Below, piece after piece: positions 8,021 to 20,338 of a DNA stretch of 64,000 nucleotides. Each line of letters starts with the position of its first letter. Position 1 is the stretch's first letter. The position numbers and the translations under genes were made by a program. This DNA is from Lactococcus protaetiae (GTDB lineage: Bacteria; Bacillota; Bacilli; Lactobacillales; Streptococcaceae): NCBI RefSeq assembly GCF_006965445.1, contig NZ_CP041356.1:992001-1056000 (forward strand), given 5' to 3'. A model generated the notes under the pieces. That model was not told the origin of the DNA. It saw only the letters and a program-made list of their open reading frames with translations, and searched no databases.

Positions 8021-8749
8021 ATGAGTTTTTTTGGGAATGTTGATTTTCAAAAACTGACCTACACAGAGCGTATAATCTATAGTTATCTACGTGATAATGT
8101 TGATAAAATTCCATACCTACATATTCGGGACATTGCCTCAGAAGCTCATGCTGGAACTTCGAGCGTCATGCGGTTGGTACATAAGATGGGATACAATTCT
8201 TATACAGAATTTAAAGAATATGTGACCAAGAAAAAACAACTTGAAGAAGTAGAACCTAGTGCCTCAACACCGTTTTCTTTAGATATTTTTCCAGAAAACT
8301 TTGAGCAACGTTTGGGTGAATTAGCACATCGAATCATGGAGAGCGATAATATTATATTTACAGGAGTGGGTTCCAGTGGCCTGATTTGTGACTATGCAGC
8401 CAGAAGACTTGCAGGAGTTGGAATTAATACTTTTTCATTTAGTGATGTGACTTATCCTATCACTTCAAAACTCCGTAACACGACAAATACATTAGTGATT
8501 GCACTGTCTATTTCAGGAGAAACTAATGAGATTATTGAGGTATTAAATAGTTTACGACCAAATAAAGATGTCTATATCTCGTGTATCACGCCAAAACTAA
8601 GTTCAACTATTGCCCAGTTGAGTGATTTTGTGCTTAATTATCGTGTCACTGAACGCAGAATTAACACACATTATGATTTGACAAGTCAGCTTCCGACGGT
8701 ATATCTTGCTGAAAGACTTACTGATTTGGTATATGAATTATCCGAGTAA
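8021..8749 (+). CDS. RpiR/MurR-family regulator (second copy)
   Basis: A 242-residue regulator with an N-terminal helix-turn-helix (IASEAHAGTSSVMRLVHKMG) and a C-terminal SIS domain (IIFTGVGSSGLICDYAARRL, SISGETNEII). It sits between ptcBA and ptcC, the place of yecA in the L. lactis ptcBA-yecA-ptcC-bglS locus, and is the likelier dedicated regulator of the beta-glucoside genes. The ribosome binding site is AAAGGAGGAAA. It is clearly diverged from the first copy, so this is not a recent duplication. Confidence 0.9.
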   Translation: MSFFGNVDFQKLTYTERIIYSYLRDNVDKIPYLHIRDIASEAHAGTSSVMRLVHKMGYNSYTEFKEYVTKKKQLEEVEPSASTPFSLDIFPENFEQRLGELAHRIMESDNIIFTGVGSSGLICDYAARRLAGVGINTFSFSDVTYPITSKLRNTTNTLVIALSISGETNEIIEVLNSLRPNKDVYISCITPKLSSTIAQLSDFVLNYRVTERRINTHYDLTSQLPTVYLAERLTDLVYELSE

Positions 8750-8771
8750 AAGCCAAGCCTGGCTTTTTTAT
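8749..8771 (+). terminator. Terminator after the second rpiR gene
   Basis: AAAAGCCA, loop AGCC, TGGCTTTTTT. Confidence 0.85.
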
Positions 8772-8993
8772 TTTCTGTTTTGGCTAATAAGCCAGCAATA
8801 ATTTGTAGAAAAATTGAATGAAACGAGGATTTTATCAAAAATATCTGTTCCAAAAGCTTAGAATCATAAAACAAAATAACATTAAAAATAGATGACAAAA
8901 ATAACACAAAGTCCTAAAACTACGAGTTTAAGAATAGTTTAAGATGACATTTTTTGGTACAAGATAATTCAAAATTGGCACGAAACCTAATTA

Positions 8994-9009
8994 ATGAAAA
9001 CGCTTTGAA
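8994..9009 (+). promoter_or_regulatory. cre-like box upstream of ptcC
   Basis: ATGAAAACGCTTTGAA matches the cre consensus with one mismatch. The 390-base gap from 8750 to 9142 holds this box and a second, weaker match (about 9031-9045), but no gene that I can support. The ptcC promoter is presumably just downstream. Confidence 0.6.
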
Positions 9010-9142
9010 TTTAATGGGAAATACTTGATAAGAAAGCGTTTTAATAATACAATGAAGATGTGAAAAATATGAATGGAATATAAATATTGTTTGCTGGACA
9101 AGCTTTATAGACCATTTGAAAAGTAAAGGAGACTGTTCTAAT

Positions 9143-10479
9143 ATGAACAATTTTATTCAAACAAAAATCATGCCTCCAATGATGAAATTTTTGAATACAC
9201 GTGCTGTTACAGCAATCAAAAATGGTATGATTTATCCAATTCCATTTATCATCATTGGTTCGGTATTCTTGATTCTTGGACAATTACCATTCCAAGCAGG
9301 TCAAGATTTCATGAACAAAATTAAGCTTGGCCCCTATTCTTACAAATTAATAATGCTTCATTCGGTATTATGGCGTTGCTTGCCGTATTTGGGATTGCCT
9401 ATGCTTGGGTACGCGATGCAGGGTATGAAGGCGTGCCTGCTGGTTTGACTGGTGTGATTGTTCACATCTTGCTTCAACCAGATACTGTCCATCAAGTAAC
9501 AAGTGTTACTGACCCAACAAAAACTTCAACTGCTTATCAAGTCGGTGGTGTCATTGACCGTGCCTGGCTTGGTGGTAAAGGGATGGTTCTTTCAATCATC
9601 GTAGGGCTTTTAGTAGGTTGGATTTACACAGGATTTATGCGTCGTAATATCACAATCAAGATGCCAGAGCAAGTACCAGCAAACGTTGCGGCATCGTTCA
9701 CAGCCCTTGTTCCTGCGGGAGCAATTATTACTTTGGCCGGTGTTGTTCATGGTATCACAACAATTGGCTTTAATACAACTTTTGTCGAATTGGTTTATAA
9801 ATGGATTCAAACACCATTGCAACACGTAACTGATGGTCCTGTCGGGGTATTTGTTATTGCCTTTATGCCAGTATTTATCTGGTGGTTCGGTGTGCATGGT
9901 GCTACAATCATCGGTGGTATCATGGGTCCATTGCTTCAAGCAAATGCTGCTGATAACGCTGCACTTAATAAAGCGGGTCATCTTGATCTTGCTCATGGTG
10001 CGCATATCGTTACTCAATCATTCATGGACCAATACTTGACAGTTACTGGTTCTGGGTTGACCATTGGTCTTGTTGTATTCTTACTTATTGGTGCAAAATC
10101 TGTTCAAGGTAAGACACTTGGTAAGATGGAAATTGGACCTGCAGTCTTTAACATTAATGAACCTGTGTTATTTGGTCTTCCAATCGTTTTGAACCCAATC
10201 CTCGGTATTCCATTTATCTTGGCACCTTTGATTTCAGGTATCTTGACATATCTAGTTATCTATCTTGGTATTATTCCTCCGTTTAATGGGGCAGTAATTC
10301 CTTGGACAACTCCTGCTATCTTATCTGGCTTACTTGTTGGTGGATGGCAAGGTATGGTGTGGCAAATTATCATGCTTGCAATGACAGTTGTCCTTTATTG
10401 GCCATTTGCTCGTGCCTATGATAATGTCTTACTCAAAGAAGAAGCTGAAACAGAATCAGAACTTCATGCTGCAGAATAG
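9143..10479 (+). CDS. ptcC: PTS cellobiose EIIC permease (frame broken once)
   Basis: Membrane-spanning transporter of the lactose/cellobiose PTS family, which takes up beta-glucosides and lets PtcB phosphorylate them. The start at 9143 (MNNFIQTKIMPP) has AAAGGAG upstream. Several membrane segments are visible, with the typical GVHGATIIGGIMGP and FNINEPVLFGLPIV substrate-site segments. The frame breaks at the C run 9331-9334: restoring one C gives a continuous GPLFLQINNASFGIMALLAV and a protein of about 445 residues, the normal length. The same kind of G/C-run loss breaks nine other genes here, so I treat it as a probable sequence error. Confidence 0.85.
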
Positions 10480-10534
10480 TTTTTAAGGTAAAAAAGAGAT
10501 GAGCTCAAGTATATCTTGGCTTGTCTTATTAAGA

Positions 10535-12248
<1,714 letters not shown>

Positions 12249-12263
12249 AAGTGATGTGACTTT

Positions 12264-12440
12264 TTTATACTAGTTTTATTTTAAAATCTGATAGACTTTT
12301 ATACTCACGGGTATTCATTCGCTCTAAGTCGTTGAAGCGACAAGGCGAGGCAGCTGGCAGGTCATAGTCATGTTTTTGTGTCATGAAGTTGCGGAGTAAG
12401 GTTAATCTGTTGTTGATTTTTACGATGGATTAGTTGTAGC
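12264..12440 (+). repeat. Mosaic intergenic repeat, subfamily 3 fragment
   Basis: Begins TTATACTAGTTTTATTTT and contains ATTCATTCGCTCTAAGTC, GTTGAAGCGACAAGGCG and GTGTCATGAAGTTGCGG modules. It looks like a shortened, decayed copy. The rest of the gap to 12776 shows only the hairpin at 12545 and AT-rich sequence. Confidence 0.55.
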
Positions 12441-12544
12441 AGTAGGATTTGAATCAAGATTTACTTTTGAGATATGAGAATATCCTATACGAGAAATTTA
12501 GTGATTAGTAGGATAAAATAGATAGAAATGATACTTAATAAATT

Positions 12545-12572
12545 AAAAAGACGGTTATTCGTCTTTTTAATT
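12545..12572. terminator. Isolated bidirectional-type terminator hairpin
   Basis: AAAAAGACG, loop GTTATT, CGTCTTTTT, with A and T runs on the two sides. It lies about 300 bases after bglA and could stop read-through from it. Confidence 0.65.
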
Positions 12573-12776
12573 TTAATTTTATTAAATTGTAATAAAACAA
12601 TTCTTTTGAAAAACAAAAGAAGCTATACATAATTCAAAGAATACGCTGTAAAGAGTTTTGGTTTTTAATAGGACTGAGATACAAAGATTTTAAGGCTTAA
12701 ATGAAAAAAATGAAATTTAGATGTTACTTTTTTATCATTATATTTCAAAACTGCGTATGATGGAGTTGAAAAGGCT

Positions 12777-12804
12777 TTGACATATTTTTTCATTTTGCTA
12801 AAAT
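12777..12804 (+). promoter_or_regulatory. Promoter of the 12846 gene
   Basis: TTGACA (12777-12782) and TAAAAT (12799-12804), 16 bases apart. Confidence 0.65.
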
Positions 12805-12845
12805 GAGTTTACTAAAAGTGCTTGATGTACTGGAAAGGAAACGCT

Positions 12846-13103
12846 ATGCAGGCAAAATTTAAAGGTAAGCTTGTGGATGTTTGGAAAATTTCTCACAGGC
12901 CAGTCTATGAAACTTGGGTAAAGCAAGCTTTTGAGAAGTCAATACTTTCTTGGAATGAGAGAAATCAAAATGTGCTGAATTTTGAATCGGGTGATTTGGC
13001 GCTTGTTGGTGATTTTCTAGTGAGAGAGCAGTCTGGAGAATTTCAAGTTGTGAGCGAGGAGCGTGTAAGCCAAAAACTTGATATTTTGGAATTCAATATG
13101 TGA
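12846..13103 (+). CDS. Hypothetical protein, 85 residues
   Basis: I do not recognise this protein. The start at 12846 (MQAKFKGKLVDVWK) is chosen because GGAAAGGAA precedes it; an in-frame ATG at 12822 lacks a site. The sequence is mixed alpha/beta in character, without a signal peptide or membrane segment. It has its own promoter and lies just before the tRNA-Cys and ligA. Its codon use resembles that of its neighbours, which supports a real gene. Confidence 0.6.
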   Translation: MQAKFKGKLVDVWKISHRPVYETWVKQAFEKSILSWNERNQNVLNFESGDLALVGDFLVREQSGEFQVVSEERVSQKLDILEFNM

Positions 13104-13211
13104 TGGTGATTGTCGTTAGGGACAATTAGGGTCAAATTTTGGATTTTGGTTATGACAATTTAAAAATGTTTTTGAAAAAAATCTATTGAGGTTGCTAGTT
13201 GTAGTTCATGC

Positions 13212-13240
13212 TTGCCTTAAACTTAATTTTCCGCTATAAT
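13212..13240 (+). promoter_or_regulatory. tRNA-Cys promoter
   Basis: TTGCCT (13212-13217) and TATAAT (13235-13240), 17 bases apart, end 12 bases before the tRNA. Confidence 0.75.
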
Positions 13241-13252
13241 AGTTAATGTTGT

Positions 13253-13323
13253 GGCGGCGTAGTGAAGTGGTAACACATGGCTCTGCAAAAGCTTAATCGT
13301 CGGTTCAAATCCGATCGCCGCCT
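13253..13323 (+). tRNA. tRNA-Cys (GCA)
   Basis: A 71-base cloverleaf: acceptor arm GGCGGCG pairs with CGCCGCC, a D arm follows, the anticodon loop is CTGCAAA with anticodon GCA, and the T loop is TTCAAAT. The discriminator base is T, typical of Cys. CCA is not encoded. Confidence 0.95.
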
Positions 13324-13327
13324 TAAT

Positions 13328-13358
13328 AAAGCATGCTCTCTTGGGTATGCTTTTTTTG
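13328..13358 (+). terminator. tRNA-Cys terminator
   Basis: AAAGCATGC and GTATGCTTTTTTT form a stem with a T run. It ends only about 25 bases before the ligA start. Confidence 0.75.
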
Positions 13359-13367
13359 ATGAATTTG

Positions 13368-15441
<2,074 letters not shown>

Positions 15442-15442
15442 T

Positions 15443-15470
15443 CTGTCAGTATACTGACAGAAGGTTTTTT
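15443..15470 (+). terminator. ligA terminator made of the 18-bp palindrome
   Basis: CTGTCAGTATACTGACAG, a perfect palindrome starting just after the stop codon, is followed by AAGGTTTTTT. Confidence 0.8.
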
Positions 15471-15499
15471 CTATAATTCAGTTGTTGTAAAAATAATGA

Positions 15500-15745
15500 C
15501 GCTATGGTTTAACTTCATGGCGTAAAAACGGTGTTATGACAGGCGACTTGATGATCGTTTTGCGAAGCGGAGATGGAGCGAGCGATTTCGTCTTGTTGCT
15601 TTGCATTTTGCAAACGTACAGCGGAGCAACGAAGTTGCGGAGGTAGTGAAATCGGAAGTAGATCAAAGCGGAGATAGAACGAATGGACATCGTGGTATGG
15701 ACCTCTGTCGGATTATAAAGTGGAACTGGCTAGTATAATACTGTT
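15500..15745 (-). repeat. Mosaic intergenic repeat, subfamily 3 (reverse orientation)
   Basis: Its right end, read on the minus strand, has TATACTAGCC and AGTTCCACTTTA, the subfamily 3 terminus. The interior has GAGCAACGAAGTTGCGGAG and AAAGCGGAGATAGAACGAA modules, and the left end has TTAACTTCATGGC. A short open frame inside it is a by-product of the repeat. Confidence 0.7.
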
Positions 15746-15863
15746 TTATTTCTGAGAGTTTTTTAGAAGTGAAAAGCTTGTGTAGAATGAATACCTTCAT
15801 AATGTAAGGATTCAGCACACGCTCCTACTCGGCTTATTTTGCTGAGGAAGGTGTATAAAGAGA

Positions 15864-16898
15864 ATGAGAAAGAGTGGGAAAATGAAGGCAAGATTGATTT
15901 ATAATCCGACGTCGGGTCAAGAAATCATCAAAAAACATATTGCAGATATTCTTAACCGGCTTGAAGAGTATGGTTATGAAGCGAGTGCATATCAAACGAC
16001 GCCGGAATCTAAATCAGCAGAAATTGAAGCTGCACGCGCAACGGAGGCTGGTTTTGATTTGATTATTGCTGCTGGTGGTGATGGAACGATTAATGAGGTC
16101 GTTTCAGGGATTGCTCCCTTTGAAAAGCGACCAAGACTTGCTATTGTGCCTACTGGAACGACGAATGATTTTGCTAGAGCTCTGAAAATTCCACGTGGTA
16201 AACCGCTTGAAGCGATAGAAATTATTGGTAAGAATCAGGTATTGAGTATCGATGTGGGTCATTCCACACGTGGTCTTGCTGAAGAGGATAAATACTTTAT
16301 CAACATTGCTGCTGGTGGTGGGCTTACTGAGCTGACATACAGTGTGCCTAGTCATCTGAAAACAGCTTTTGGTTATCTTGCTTATTTGGCAAAAGGTGCA
16401 GAACTTTTGCCACGAGTCAGAAAAGCTCCTGTGCGTATCACACATGATAATGGTGTTTTTGAAGGTGATATTTCAATGTTTTTCGCAGCATTAACTAATT
16501 CTGTAGGTGGTTTTGAGAAAATTGCGCCAGATGCAAAATTGGATGATGGACTATTTACTTTAATTTTAGTTAAGACGGATAACCTTTTTGAGTTGATGGC
16601 TTTGCTTGCGATTGTTGCAAATGGGAAACATTTGGATGATATCAATATTGAGTATATCAAGACGAGTATGATTGAGATTGAGCCGATGGCGGGTCAGCGG
16701 ATGTTGCTTAATTTGGATGGTGAATATGGTGGAGATGCACCTGTGAGATTTGACAACCTCAAGGGACATATCGATATGTATGTCAATCTTGATGAGATTA
16801 ATGATGACCATTATATTGGCGATGAGGACACATTAGCACTTGAAGCTGTGGCGCAACGTTTTGCAGAAGAAACGAGTAAGATTAAAGATGAAGATTAA
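15864..16898 (+). CDS. dagK: Diacylglycerol/lipid kinase, DgkB-YegS family
   Basis: ATP-dependent soluble or peripheral lipid kinase that phosphorylates diacylglycerol for phospholipid recycling. Visible motifs are LIYNPTSGQE, the GGDGTINEVVSG nucleotide loop (about residues 72-83), VPTGTTNDFAR and LNLDGEYGGDAPV near the C-terminus. The length is 344 residues from the ATG at 15864. An internal ATG at 15882 (MKARLIYNPTSG) fits family N-termini better, and neither start has a perfect ribosome binding site. It follows ligA, as in other lactococci. The last 25 residues are acidic and variable. Confidence 0.88.
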   Translation: MRKSGKMKARLIYNPTSGQEIIKKHIADILNRLEEYGYEASAYQTTPESKSAEIEAARATEAGFDLIIAAGGDGTINEVVSGIAPFEKRPRLAIVPTGTTNDFARALKIPRGKPLEAIEIIGKNQVLSIDVGHSTRGLAEEDKYFINIAAGGGLTELTYSVPSHLKTAFGYLAYLAKGAELLPRVRKAPVRITHDNGVFEGDISMFFAALTNSVGGFEKIAPDAKLDDGLFTLILVKTDNLFELMALLAIVANGKHLDDINIEYIKTSMIEIEPMAGQRMLLNLDGEYGGDAPVRFDNLKGHIDMYVNLDEINDDHYIGDEDTLALEAVAQRFAEETSKIKDED

Positions 16899-16916
16899 TA
16901 CTTTTGTATTAGGCTA

Positions 16917-17040
16917 ACTTTGAAGTGATTACTTCATTGGTGGGGGATTCTCTCTCCACCAATTGTTAGAATATAACCTCTAGGTGTAACATCTAAGCGG
17001 CCTGTATGGACAATCTGTTTATCGCGCGGAGACTTGCTAG
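16917..17040 (+). repeat. Mosaic intergenic repeat, subfamily 1 (truncated, forward)
   Basis: Begins TTGAAGTGATTACTTCA, followed by the hairpin TTGGTGGGGGATTCTCTCTC with CACCAA, then ACCTCTAGGTGTAAC and GCGGCCTGTATGGAC. The rest of the element is missing. Confidence 0.75.
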
Positions 17041-17156
17041 ATTAAAAATTCAATAGGATTTTTTAATGACCCTATAAAAAGAATGGCTTCGCTGGAAATA
17101 ATTTGTCGTAAAAAACAATATGCTAGTGTAAGTGCCAGTGTAGAAAAATATGAATT

Positions 17157-17180
17157 CTGTCAGCATACTGACAGTTTTTC
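17157..17180 (+). terminator. 18-bp palindrome terminator in the dagK-msmK gap
   Basis: CTGTCAGCATACTGACAG is followed by TTTTTC. It differs from the perfect form by one base in the centre. Confidence 0.7.
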
Positions 17181-17212
17181 TTTTTACTGACAAAACTTTT
17201 CTTTATGAAGTC

Positions 17213-17600
17213 AAGACTTATTCATTGGGAGTTTCGTAAAACATTTGTCCATTTTCTCTAGTCGTTGAAGCGACTGATAAAAGAGCAACTCGCCACGGAA
17301 TTTAAGGCACAACCTCACATCTTCGATATGAGGTCACACCTCCGCTTTGCTACGTTGTCGATTTTACTAACCGACTAAAGTCGGAAGTTCAAATCGCAAT
17401 CGACTAGATGAAACAACTAGCATATCCGTAAGCGCTAAAGCGCAAACGGCTATCCTATAAAGTCGCAAGGCGAAGTGGTCTTGTCCAAGAAGCCTAGGCC
17501 CTATGGCAGTCGGACGAAATTCAAGGATTGCCATTCCGACTAGGTGCTTCAGCACCGTAGCGAGGATGGACAGCGTAGCGCAGCGAAGATAGTGCTGCTT
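17213..17600 (+). repeat. Mosaic intergenic repeat, subfamily 2 (longest copy)
   Basis: Begins with AAGTCAAGACTTATTC and ATTTGTCCATTTTCTCTAGT, and ends GTGCTGCTTTGATAAAATG. The interior is a string of short inverted repeats with a CTAAAG core (for example CGACTAAAGTCG and GCGCTAAAGCGC). It contains a 91-codon spurious open frame on the minus strand. Confidence 0.8.
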
Positions 17601-17707
17601 TGATAAAATGTGCAATTTGTATAAAGAAAATGTGCAGTTCAATGCTTGTTAGGAGAAACCGTTTGCATTAAAATGGATAGTATAGAAAGTGAATACAGGA
17701 GAAAAAA

Positions 17708-18844
17708 ATGACAACACTTAGTTTAGACAAGATTTACAAAAAATATCCTAATGCAACTCAGTATGCAGTGGAAGATTTTAACTTGGATGTTAAAGATAAA
17801 GAATTTATCGTCTTTGTAGGACCTTCAGGATGTGGTAAATCAACTACTTTGCGTATGATTGCTGGTTTGGAAGATATTTCAGAAGGTGAGTTCAAAATTG
17901 ATGACAAAGTCATGAATGATGTAGCACCAAAAGATCGTGATATTGCGATGGTTTTCCAAAACTATGCCCTTTATCCACATATGACTGTTTTTGACAACAT
18001 GGCTTTCGGGCTTAAATTGCGTAAATATAAAAAAGATGAAATTAAAAAACGTGTTGATGAAGCCGCTGCAATTCTTGGATTGACAGATATGCTTGACCGT
18101 AAACCTGCCGACTTGTCTGGTGGTCAACGTCAACGTGTGGCGATGGGACGTGCTATTGTGCGTGATGCCAAAGTCTTCCTTATGGATGAACCTTTGTCAA
18201 ACTTGGATGCGAAACTTCGTGTATCTATGCGTACTGAAATCGCAAAAATTCACCGTCGTATCGGTGCAACAACGATTTATGTTACCCATGACCAAACAGA
18301 AGCAATGACACTTGCAGACCGTATCGTTATCATGTCTTCATCACCAAATGTGGACAAGACTGGTACTGTTGGACGTATTGAGCAAGTAGGTTCACCTCAA
18401 GAACTTTATAATGAACCTGCATCAAAATTTGTCGCAGGATTTATCGGAAGTCCAGCGATGAACTTCTTTGAAGTGACGGTCAATGGCAATAAATTATCTA
18501 ATGGTGAAGGTTTAAGCATCGAAATGCCAGAAGGTAAAGAAAAGTTGCTTAAAGATAAAGGATACAATGGCAAGAAAGTATGGCTCGGTGTTCGTCCAGA
18601 AGATATCTCGGCAGGTGAGCTTCAAGCGCAAGCCTATCCTGACTCACGTGTAGATGCTGAGGTTGTCGTATCAGAGCTTCTTGGCGCAGAAACAATGCTC
18701 TATCTCAAGACAGGTTCAACTGAATTTGTTTCTCGTGTTGAAGCACGTGATTTTCGCAATCCAGGTGAAAAATTGACAGTGACATTGAACTTGAATAAAG
18801 CACATTTCTTTGATGTTGATACTGAAAAACGTATCACAGAATAA
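17708..18844 (+). CDS. msmK: Sugar ABC transporter ATPase, MsmK/MalK type
   Basis: ATP-hydrolysing subunit of CUT1 sugar importers. It has 378 residues: an ABC domain with Walker A GPSGCGKST (about residues 38-46), Q-loop VFQNYALYPH, signature LSGGQRQRVA, Walker B VFLMDEPLSNLD and the H-loop VTHDQTEA, then a C-terminal TOBE/regulatory domain (VWLGVRPEDI). It stands alone with a good ribosome binding site (CAGGAG). In streptococci, MsmK energises several importers, and the malEFG operon at 58.9-62.2 kb has no ATPase gene, so it is the likely partner. A palindrome terminator follows. Confidence 0.93.
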   Translation: MTTLSLDKIYKKYPNATQYAVEDFNLDVKDKEFIVFVGPSGCGKSTTLRMIAGLEDISEGEFKIDDKVMNDVAPKDRDIAMVFQNYALYPHMTVFDNMAFGLKLRKYKKDEIKKRVDEAAAILGLTDMLDRKPADLSGGQRQRVAMGRAIVRDAKVFLMDEPLSNLDAKLRVSMRTEIAKIHRRIGATTIYVTHDQTEAMTLADRIVIMSSSPNVDKTGTVGRIEQVGSPQELYNEPASKFVAGFIGSPAMNFFEVTVNGNKLSNGEGLSIEMPEGKEKLLKDKGYNGKKVWLGVRPEDISAGELQAQAYPDSRVDAEVVVSELLGAETMLYLKTGSTEFVSRVEARDFRNPGEKLTVTLNLNKAHFFDVDTEKRITE

Positions 18845-18876
18845 TCTTAATTACGGTTTTCCTCTTAAAAATAACT

Positions 18877-18900
18877 CTGTCAGTACTGACAGGGTTTTTT
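18877..18900 (+). terminator. msmK terminator made of the 16-bp palindrome
   Basis: CTGTCAGTACTGACAG, then GGTTTTTTG. Confidence 0.8.
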
Positions 18901-19059
18901 GTCAGTAAAATAATAATTGACAGAAAATTATAAAAATATTATACTGTTTTAAATGATGATTTTGAATAGTGAAATTCATATACATCAATCAAATTTAAGC
19001 AAAAATTTGCTGACTAAACTGTAAGTAGTTTTTGCGTTTTTATAGTTGAGGAGAAGAAG

Positions 19060-19512
19060 ATGCAAGAAGTAAAAAAGAAACATCCACGTTGGATAAGATG
19101 GAGTTTGTTGATCTACAGTTTTATAGCATTTTTGATTACGGGGATTTATACTGTTTTTCATCTGTATTTTTTCAATATAAATTGGACACGTTATCAAGAT
19201 GACAATGCCTATTGGGCTAAAGCCAATAAAATTTTGCAACATGGTGTTTTTAGGATAAAAGGTCAGGAACTTGCATTACATTCATTGTTATTGATAGGGA
19301 TTTTGCTTCTTGGGATTTTAGTTTCTATTGGTCTTTTTGTCTTTGCTCGGAGAACTTATTATGCTCGCACGTGGACACCATTGATTGCTACGTTTGGATT
19401 TATGCTTCCTTTAATTCCCTTTGGGACAAATGTTCTGTTGACATTGATTATTGCTTATCTGTTCATTTTAGTAGGAAGCGCCTTGTCTGTGAGTGCTTTA
19501 AAATTGCTTTAA
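19060..19512 (+). CDS. Hypothetical membrane protein, 150 residues
   Basis: Not recognised. It has a basic N-terminus (KKKHPRWIRW) and four likely membrane segments: about 17-37, 72-92 (LLLIGILLLGILVSIGLFVF), 104-121 and 123-145. Positive residues near segment ends suggest cytoplasmic termini. It has a strong ribosome binding site (GAGGAG). It stands alone between msmK and a very large repeat, so context gives no hint of its role. Confidence 0.7.
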   Translation: MQEVKKKHPRWIRWSLLIYSFIAFLITGIYTVFHLYFFNINWTRYQDDNAYWAKANKILQHGVFRIKGQELALHSLLLIGILLLGILVSIGLFVFARRTYYARTWTPLIATFGFMLPLIPFGTNVLLTLIIAYLFILVGSALSVSALKLL

Positions 19513-20136
19513 CTTAGCAAGTGCGTGCTATCTCCGCCCTTTGGGCTACGCTGTCGATGCTCGCTCCGCCACTAAAGTGGCTAGTCGCAATCGCAATTCC
19601 CCACCTAAGGGGTGGCGGGATAAGCAGCACTATCTCCGCTTCGCTCCGCTGTCCATTCGCTCTATCTCCGCTTTGCTCCGCTGTCGATTTCGCTAAAGCG
19701 CTAAGACCCTAGGGCAGTAGAACGAAAGCAGAGATTGCCATTTCGCCTTATCGCTTGCCTTTTGCTCTTACTGCTTTAGCAGTTAGCTTCGCATGACCAT
19801 TGGCTGTATGCCAATGCCAAATGGCAATCAAACGGACAGCGGAGCAACGAAGTTGCGGAGACCGTTCGTAGAACGGCGTGCAGAGCACGTAGCGAGTTGC
19901 GACTTCGACTAGGCACGTTCCGTTCATGCCGTAGCGAGAATTGACAGCACAGTGAAACGGAGATAGAGGGAATGGACAGCGTAGCGAAGCGGAGGTGTGA
20001 CCTCATATCTTTGATGTTAAGCAGACTGTTGCAGCTTTAGCTGCGTACAGGTCGCTTAGTTGTTACACCTAGAGGTTGTGCCCTAACATTGGTGGTGGAG
20101 AAAGAATCCCCCACCAATGAAATAATCACTTTAAGT
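19513..20136 (-). repeat. Mosaic intergenic repeat, subfamily 1 (long, reverse)
   Basis: About 620 bases beginning at the preceding stop with AACTTAGCAAGTGCGTGC and ending in ACCTCTAGGTTGTGCCC-type sequence (reverse), GGTGGTGGAGAAAGAATCCC and CCACCAATGAAATAATCACT. Modules such as TATCTCCGCTTCGCTCCGC occur several times inside this one copy, so it looks like a nested or internally expanded element. Open frames within it (both strands) are repeat artefacts. Confidence 0.85.
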
Positions 20137-20157
20137 CAGCCAAATGTAAAAGAAAAT

Positions 20158-20183
20158 TGACAACATACCGTTGTCCTTTTTTT
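20158..20183 (+). terminator. Hairpin with T run upstream of nifJ
   Basis: GACAAC, loop ATACC, GTTGTC, followed by CTTTTTTT: a factor-independent terminator closing the repeat region or a leader. Confidence 0.6.
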
Positions 20184-20265
20184 CTTGTAAAATGCTAAAA
20201 TAAATTTAGTCAAAATTTAATATCATGGGGAAGCTATCGATTTTTTCTGATTTATATTTAAGTCA

Positions 20266-20294
20266 CATAAAGAACACCGACACCGCTCTTTATG
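20266..20294 (+). promoter_or_regulatory. Leader hairpin 45 bases before nifJ
   Basis: CATAAAGA and TCTTTATG form a perfect 8-bp stem with a 13-base loop in the expected 5' leader. Its function is unknown. Confidence 0.4.
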
Positions 20295-20338
20295 CAGAGA
20301 AAAGGTTGAATAAATGCTCTCTCAAAGAAAGTTTGAAA

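Noticed and set aside
17367-17642. Open frames of 60-90 codons inside repeats (also in the copies at 15500, 19513, 26350 and 35218)
   Set aside because: They arise from shared repeat modules, have no ribosome binding site and change frame between copies.
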